Notes under the pieces: generated by a model
What the model was told of the DNA's origin: nothing
Seen by the model: the letters and a program-made list of their open reading frames with translations, nothing else
The model's database searches: none
Made by a program: the position numbers and the translations under genes
In this document: positions 60,994 through 64,000 of the stretch, piece after piece
Layout: every line of letters starts with the position of its first letter
Numbering within the stretch: position 1 is the first letter of the stretch
NCBI RefSeq assembly: GCF_003467445.1
Contig: NZ_QSGS01000001.1
Coordinates: 434,001-498,000, forward strand
DNA length: 64,000 bases
Direction: 5' to 3'
DNA from: Exiguobacterium sp. AM39-5BH
GTDB taxonomy: Bacteria > Bacillota > Bacilli > Exiguobacteriales > Exiguobacteriaceae

Positions 60994-61022
60994 TTGGTGC
61001 GTCTGTCCTCTGCTCCTATGAT
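60994..61022 (+). promoter_or_regulatory. Promoter of the 75-residue gene
   Basis: TTGGTG, 17-base spacer, TATGAT. Confidence 0.5.
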
Positions 61023-61056
61023 ACAATACGGGTTGGTATGGGGAGGAGTGACATAC

Positions 61057-61284
61057 GTGAAAGTGAGCCATACGTTAAAATCGACAGAACGCGAGAAGCT
61101 GGAGATCGTCGCCGGCCTGTTGCAGCAAGCAGGGTACCGAGCGGGAAAGATTGATGGACAGACCGGAATCCATATCGTCAGACTGAGTCGGGAACACGTC
61201 TCATCTGAACAGGGCGAACGGGACCGCATTCAAAGAATCATCGAGCATTTCGGAATCGAAGGCTGGGCCGCTACTTTTTCATGA
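61057..61284 (+). CDS. Hypothetical protein, 75 residues
   Basis: 'VKVSHTLKSTEREKLEIVAGLLQQAGYRAGKIDGQTGIHI' then a helical tail. No family recognised. GTG 61057 with GGGAGGAG upstream. Divergent from the (p)ppGpp synthetase gene. Confidence 0.6.
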   Translation: MKVSHTLKSTEREKLEIVAGLLQQAGYRAGKIDGQTGIHIVRLSREHVSSEQGERDRIQRIIEHFGIEGWAATFS

Positions 61285-61315
61285 CCTCCTCTTTTTGAAC
61301 CGCTAACCGAAATGG

Positions 61316-61340
61316 GTTTTGTGACTCATTTTTCGGGAAT
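61316..61340 (+). promoter_or_regulatory. SigB-type promoter of the stress protein gene
   Basis: GTTTTG, 13-base spacer, GGGAAT, matching the GTTT-N12-15-GGGWAW general-stress sigma-B pattern, 47 bases before the coding start. Confidence 0.75.
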
Positions 61341-61386
61341 AGTATATTATTCGATTTTAGAATAGCGGACGTTTAGGAGGATGAAC

Positions 61387-61710
61387 ATGTTAGAAACAAG
61401 AATCGTGCGGGATATGACCTCGGTCGACCATGAAGTGAACGGGATGGTGTCAGGAGGCTGTGTCAACGAGCACATTTACTTATTTGCCCAAGATGAAGAA
61501 TTGACCGTGCGACTTGCCGCGGAGGCGGGTGTTCAACCATATCGGATTACTGAAAAAGGACTATGGGAGTCGCTCATGTCGAAGTTTACGAAAAATTCGG
61601 ACGATCGAATTGAACAGCTCGAAGGCCTTGGCCTCACAAAAGAGATGGTCGAATCGCTTGAAGGTGAAATTCAGGCCGGGAAAATCGTCCTCGTCTGCCA
61701 TAAATCATAA
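61387..61710 (+). CDS. General stress protein 17M-like (YflT domain)
   Basis: 107 residues. 'DHEVNGMVSGGCVNEHIYLFAQDEELTVRLAAEAGVQPYRI' and 'LTKEMVESLEGEIQAGKIVLVC' fit the GSP17M/YflT family of sigma-B proteins. ATG 61387 is chosen because AGGAGG lies 6 bases before; ATG 61381 touches that site. Its SigB-like promoter supports the call. Confidence 0.8.
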   Translation: MLETRIVRDMTSVDHEVNGMVSGGCVNEHIYLFAQDEELTVRLAAEAGVQPYRITEKGLWESLMSKFTKNSDDRIEQLEGLGLTKEMVESLEGEIQAGKIVLVCHKS

Positions 61711-61752
61711 AGAGAGCCGGGATTGACAAAAGTCAGTACCGGCTCTCTTAAT
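61710..61752. terminator. Bidirectional terminator
   Basis: Stem AGAGAGCCGG / CCGGCTCTCT between convergent genes. Confidence 0.88.
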
Positions 61753-62789
61753 CATTTCGTCTCATAATAAGCATCTACGATTCGGCGCAAAGAGCGCTCG
61801 TTCAAATCGAGCGGTTTGAATCCAGCGTCCTGCAACAGACGTTTCGTGTTGGCATCGTTAAAAGCGATATCACGATTTAAGTAAGGATTGAATACTTTCA
61901 CCATCTCATTGAACGTTTGCTCGGCTTGGCTCAATGAAGATGTCGCTGTCTCCGTGATTTTTAAGTGTGGGAACGCAAGCGCGTTCTTCATATAGTCGAG
62001 CATCAATACATTGCGTGGCGGGGAATCGTTTGTCACGTTATAGATGGTATCCGGCTTGGCATGCTCGATGGCAGCGAGAAGCACATCAGCCACGTAATCG
62101 ACCGGAACGAGGTTGGACGTGCCCGTCTCCGATCCGAGGAGACGGATTGGTCCATCCGGTGCCCCACGGCGTTCGAGGCGGCGTTTAAATATTTCGAGGG
62201 CTCGCATATAGCCATACATCGTAAACTTTGAATCGGCCTCGCCAGTTTTTGAGTCGCCGACGATGATGGCAGGACGGAAAATTGAGACGTCGAGCTGATG
62301 CCGTTCCGCCCAGACGGCCTGTTCGGCGTGCGCCTTGCTCTCCTCGTACGGGTTATGGAACACCTGGTCGGTCGCATACAGCGTCTCATCACCGAACTCA
62401 CGTGCTCCGAGCGTGTACGCCGTGCTGACGTGGAAGAAGCGAGGGCAATGAAGTGCCTTTGCGAGCGCGATCGCTTGTCTCGTCCCGGTCAAATTCGTCT
62501 CGAACAGTTCTTCACGAAGTTCCTCATCGAATTTGACAAGGGCGGCCATATGGAGCACCAAGTCGAATGAACGGTCATGATCGGTGATGAACCGCTCATC
62601 CGCCCCGAGGAACGGGGACGTTAAATCCCCTGCCAGGACAGTGATGGAGCGAAGTTCGTCCCGTGAGAACATGGACTTTACTTTCTCAGGTGTACGGGCG
62701 AGGACGCACAGTGTATGTCCTCGATTAATCAGCTCGCGGGCGAGCCGTCCTCCTAAAAATCCGGTCGCACCGGTCATAAATATATTCAC
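61752..62789 (-). CDS. NAD-dependent reductase, extended SDR (thioester-reductase-like)
   Basis: 345 residues. 'TGATGFLGGRLA' at 7-18 binds NAD(P), 'LHMAALVKFDEELREELFETNLTGTRQAI', active 'PYEESKAHAE' (Tyr/Lys) and 'FRPAIIVGDSKTGEADS' match the NAD_binding_4 group of acyl or sugar reductases. No acyl-carrier or wax-ester genes adjoin. Substrate unknown. Confidence 0.88.
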   Translation of the reverse strand: MNIFMTGATGFLGGRLARELINRGHTLCVLARTPEKVKSMFSRDELRSITVLAGDLTSPFLGADERFITDHDRSFDLVLHMAALVKFDEELREELFETNLTGTRQAIALAKALHCPRFFHVSTAYTLGAREFGDETLYATDQVFHNPYEESKAHAEQAVWAERHQLDVSIFRPAIIVGDSKTGEADSKFTMYGYMRALEIFKRRLERRGAPDGPIRLLGSETGTSNLVPVDYVADVLLAAIEHAKPDTIYNVTNDSPPRNVLMLDYMKNALAFPHLKITETATSSLSQAEQTFNEMVKVFNPYLNRDIAFNDANTKRLLQDAGFKPLDLNERSLRRIVDAYYETK

Positions 62790-62934
62790 AGCGTTCTTCC
62801 TCTCTTTTCAGTCTCTCCTCATCATAACAAGGGATTCCAAAATGAGCCACCTTCAATCCGATGTTTCAAATTAGGGGTTTAACAAATTTTAAAGTGGGTT
62901 ATGACTTAATGAGAAGCGTACGCAAGGTACGTCA

Positions 62935-62953
62935 TGACAGGTTTCATCTGTCA
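62935..62953. promoter_or_regulatory. Inverted repeat upstream of glnA
   Basis: TGACAG and CTGTCA flank a seven-base spacer 29-47 bases before the start. It does not match the GlnR/TnrA pattern TGTNA-N7-TNACA. Confidence 0.4.
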
Positions 62954-62981
62954 AATAACTTAAGTGAGGTTTTTACGAATC

Positions 62982-64000
62982 ATGGCTAATCTATTCGGAA
63001 CAGACAAGGATGGCAACAGGAAGAAGCAAGAAGAGATCGAAAAAACGGTGCAGGAGAATGGAATCACTCAGATCCATATGTATTTCTCCGACGTACTTGG
63101 AGAATTGAAGCTGTTGACTCTCTCTGCAAAATTGTTGCCGGAAGTCTTTGAAGGGAAGACGATGTTTGACGGTTCATCCATCGCCGGTTTTTCTTCCATC
63201 AAAAACTCCGACTTATTCTTGAGACCGGATTTAGATCGTCCGCGCTACGAAAAGGATGGGGACGAGAACATTCTCGCATTCTTCTGTGACGTCTGTACAC
63301 CGGACGGCAATCGGTATGAGTTCGATCCGCGCAACGTCTTGAAAGATGCTCTCGAGCGGGCCGCACGTGACGGCTACTCGATTTTTGTCGGCGCTGAACC
63401 GGAATTCTTTATCTTCGACGAGCATGGTGAATTTTATGATCAGGCCGGTTACTTCGCGACACGTTCAGAAGACAAAGGGTATGAAGTCCGTCAACATATC
63501 GCCAATCGCTTGAGTGAGGTCGGCTTCAATATCGAGGCAGTCCACCACGAAGTCGCACCGGCCCAACACGAGATCGGCATCAAGTATGATGACGCGCTCC
63601 ATACGGCCGACAACATCCAATTTTTTAAAGAAATCGTTCAATTGGCTGCCCAAGAGAAAGGCGCGAAAGTGTCATTCTTGCCAAAACCGCTCCGCGACGT
63701 GAACGGTTCGGGGATGCACTTGAACATCTCGGTCTGGAAAAACGACAAAGACGGCAACCCGACCGTGAACGCATTTGAAGAGCCTGATTCGGATTACGGG
63801 CTGTCGCTCACGGCGCGCCACTTCATCGAAGGGATTCTAAAGCATGCCCGTGCGACGGCCATCTTCACGAACCCGCTCCCAGAGTCTTACGAACGTCTCG
63901 TCCCAGGTTTCGAGGCGCCGGTCAACATCTGCTGGAGCCCGTCGAACCGAAGTTCGATGATCCGAATTCCAGCGTCGCGCGGAAGTGCGACACGAGTCGA
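62982..64000 (+). CDS. glnA: Glutamine synthetase type I (truncated by window edge)
   Basis: The frame is open from ATG 62982 to the window end, giving the first 339 residues. 'MYFSDVLGELKLLTLSA', 'FDGSSIAGFSSIKNSDLFLRPDLD', 'GAEPEFFIF', 'HHEVAPAQHEIGIKY', 'NGSGMHLNIS' and 'NRSSMIRIP' are the GS I signatures. It makes glutamine from glutamate, ammonia and ATP. Not preceded by glnR, unlike the Bacillus glnRA operon, so it may be a second copy. Confidence 0.95.
   Translation, partial: MANLFGTDKDGNRKKQEEIEKTVQENGITQIHMYFSDVLGELKLLTLSAKLLPEVFEGKTMFDGSSIAGFSSIKNSDLFLRPDLDRPRYEKDGDENILAFFCDVCTPDGNRYEFDPRNVLKDALERAARDGYSIFVGAEPEFFIFDEHGEFYDQAGYFATRSEDKGYEVRQHIANRLSEVGFNIEAVHHEVAPAQHEIGIKYDDALHTADNIQFFKEIVQLAAQEKGAKVSFLPKPLRDVNGSGMHLNISVWKNDKDGNPTVNAFEEPDSDYGLSLTARHFIEGILKHARATAIFTNPLPESYERLVPGFEAPVNICWSPSNRSSMIRIPASRGSATRV

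Noticed and set aside
60945..61229. N-terminal extension of the (p)ppGpp synthetase gene
   Set aside because: It crosses the divergent promoter region and is not part of the family; ATG 60944 has AAGGAG.
1..64000. CRISPR array, prophage, insertion sequence or integron
   Set aside because: No spaced direct-repeat array, transposase, integrase or phage structural gene was found in any frame.

Overview
The window is about 64 kb of bacterial chromosome from a low-GC-lineage Gram-positive (Firmicutes, Bacillales) with a moderately high GC content. The gene set is Bacillus-like throughout: sbcDC, BirA-type bioY, glpP, ykoFEDC, hssRS-hrtBA, rnpB-ypsC, Zur-boxed yciC/zagA, a SigB promoter and a sortase. 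Several combinations (two putP-type symporters, DUF4397 plus class F sortase, halotolerance-type transporters) fit Exiguobacterium best; the genus is an inference. I see no phage, insertion sequence, CRISPR array or plasmid feature. It reads as ordinary core and flexible chromosome.

Layout: 1-7.6 kb holds a truncated ABC exporter, sbcD (frameshifted)-sbcC-aminoglycoside acetyltransferase-alpha/beta hydrolase, and a TauE/SafE permease. 7.7-14.7 kb is mostly minus strand: a small coiled-coil protein, bioY with a BirA operator, argGH (both genes frameshifted) with an ARG box, a CapA-like lipoprotein, putP, tag. 14.8-24.8 kb holds DedA, a CPA2 antiporter, GNAT (frameshifted), glpP, an SDR, a decayed HD gene, a cation exchanger behind a yybP-ykoY manganese riboswitch, a GT2-GtrA fusion, a DEDDh exonuclease, a copper-storage-like protein, tRNA-Ala, glcU, and msrA behind a SAM-I riboswitch. 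24.9-33.5 kb holds an amidase, rlmN, an SMP-30 hydrolase, a Zur-boxed COG0523 metallochaperone (frameshifted), and the TPP-riboswitch ykoFEDC thiamine-precursor ECF operon. 33.5-42 kb holds DUF1643, a lytic transglycosylase, a CPBP protease, a second alpha/beta hydrolase, the haem-stress module hssRS-hrtBA with an HssR-type direct repeat, and unknowns. 42-54 kb holds a subtilase, rnpB-ypsC, a secreted nuclease, an oxidoreductase, AGCS symporter, YihY, membrane proteins and a second putP. 54-64 kb holds a D,D-carboxypeptidase, M32 carboxypeptidase, GDPD, DUF4397 wall protein with class F sortase, MarR, a RelA/SpoT-type synthetase, a SigB-driven stress protein, an NAD-dependent reductase and the start of a glutamine synthetase.

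Two themes stand out. First, the window is dense in cis-regulation readable from sequence: three riboswitches (Mn2+, SAM, TPP), and candidate BirA, ArgR, CcpA, Zur, HssR and SigB sites. Metal and haem homeostasis recur (Mn exporter candidate, Zn chaperone, Cu storage protein, haem efflux). Second, five conserved genes carry one small indel each, four of them a one-base loss in a G/C run and one a lost CA unit. Repairing each restores a family-length protein, which points to sequencing error more than to gene decay. Only the HD-domain gene looks truly broken, having lost two internal segments.
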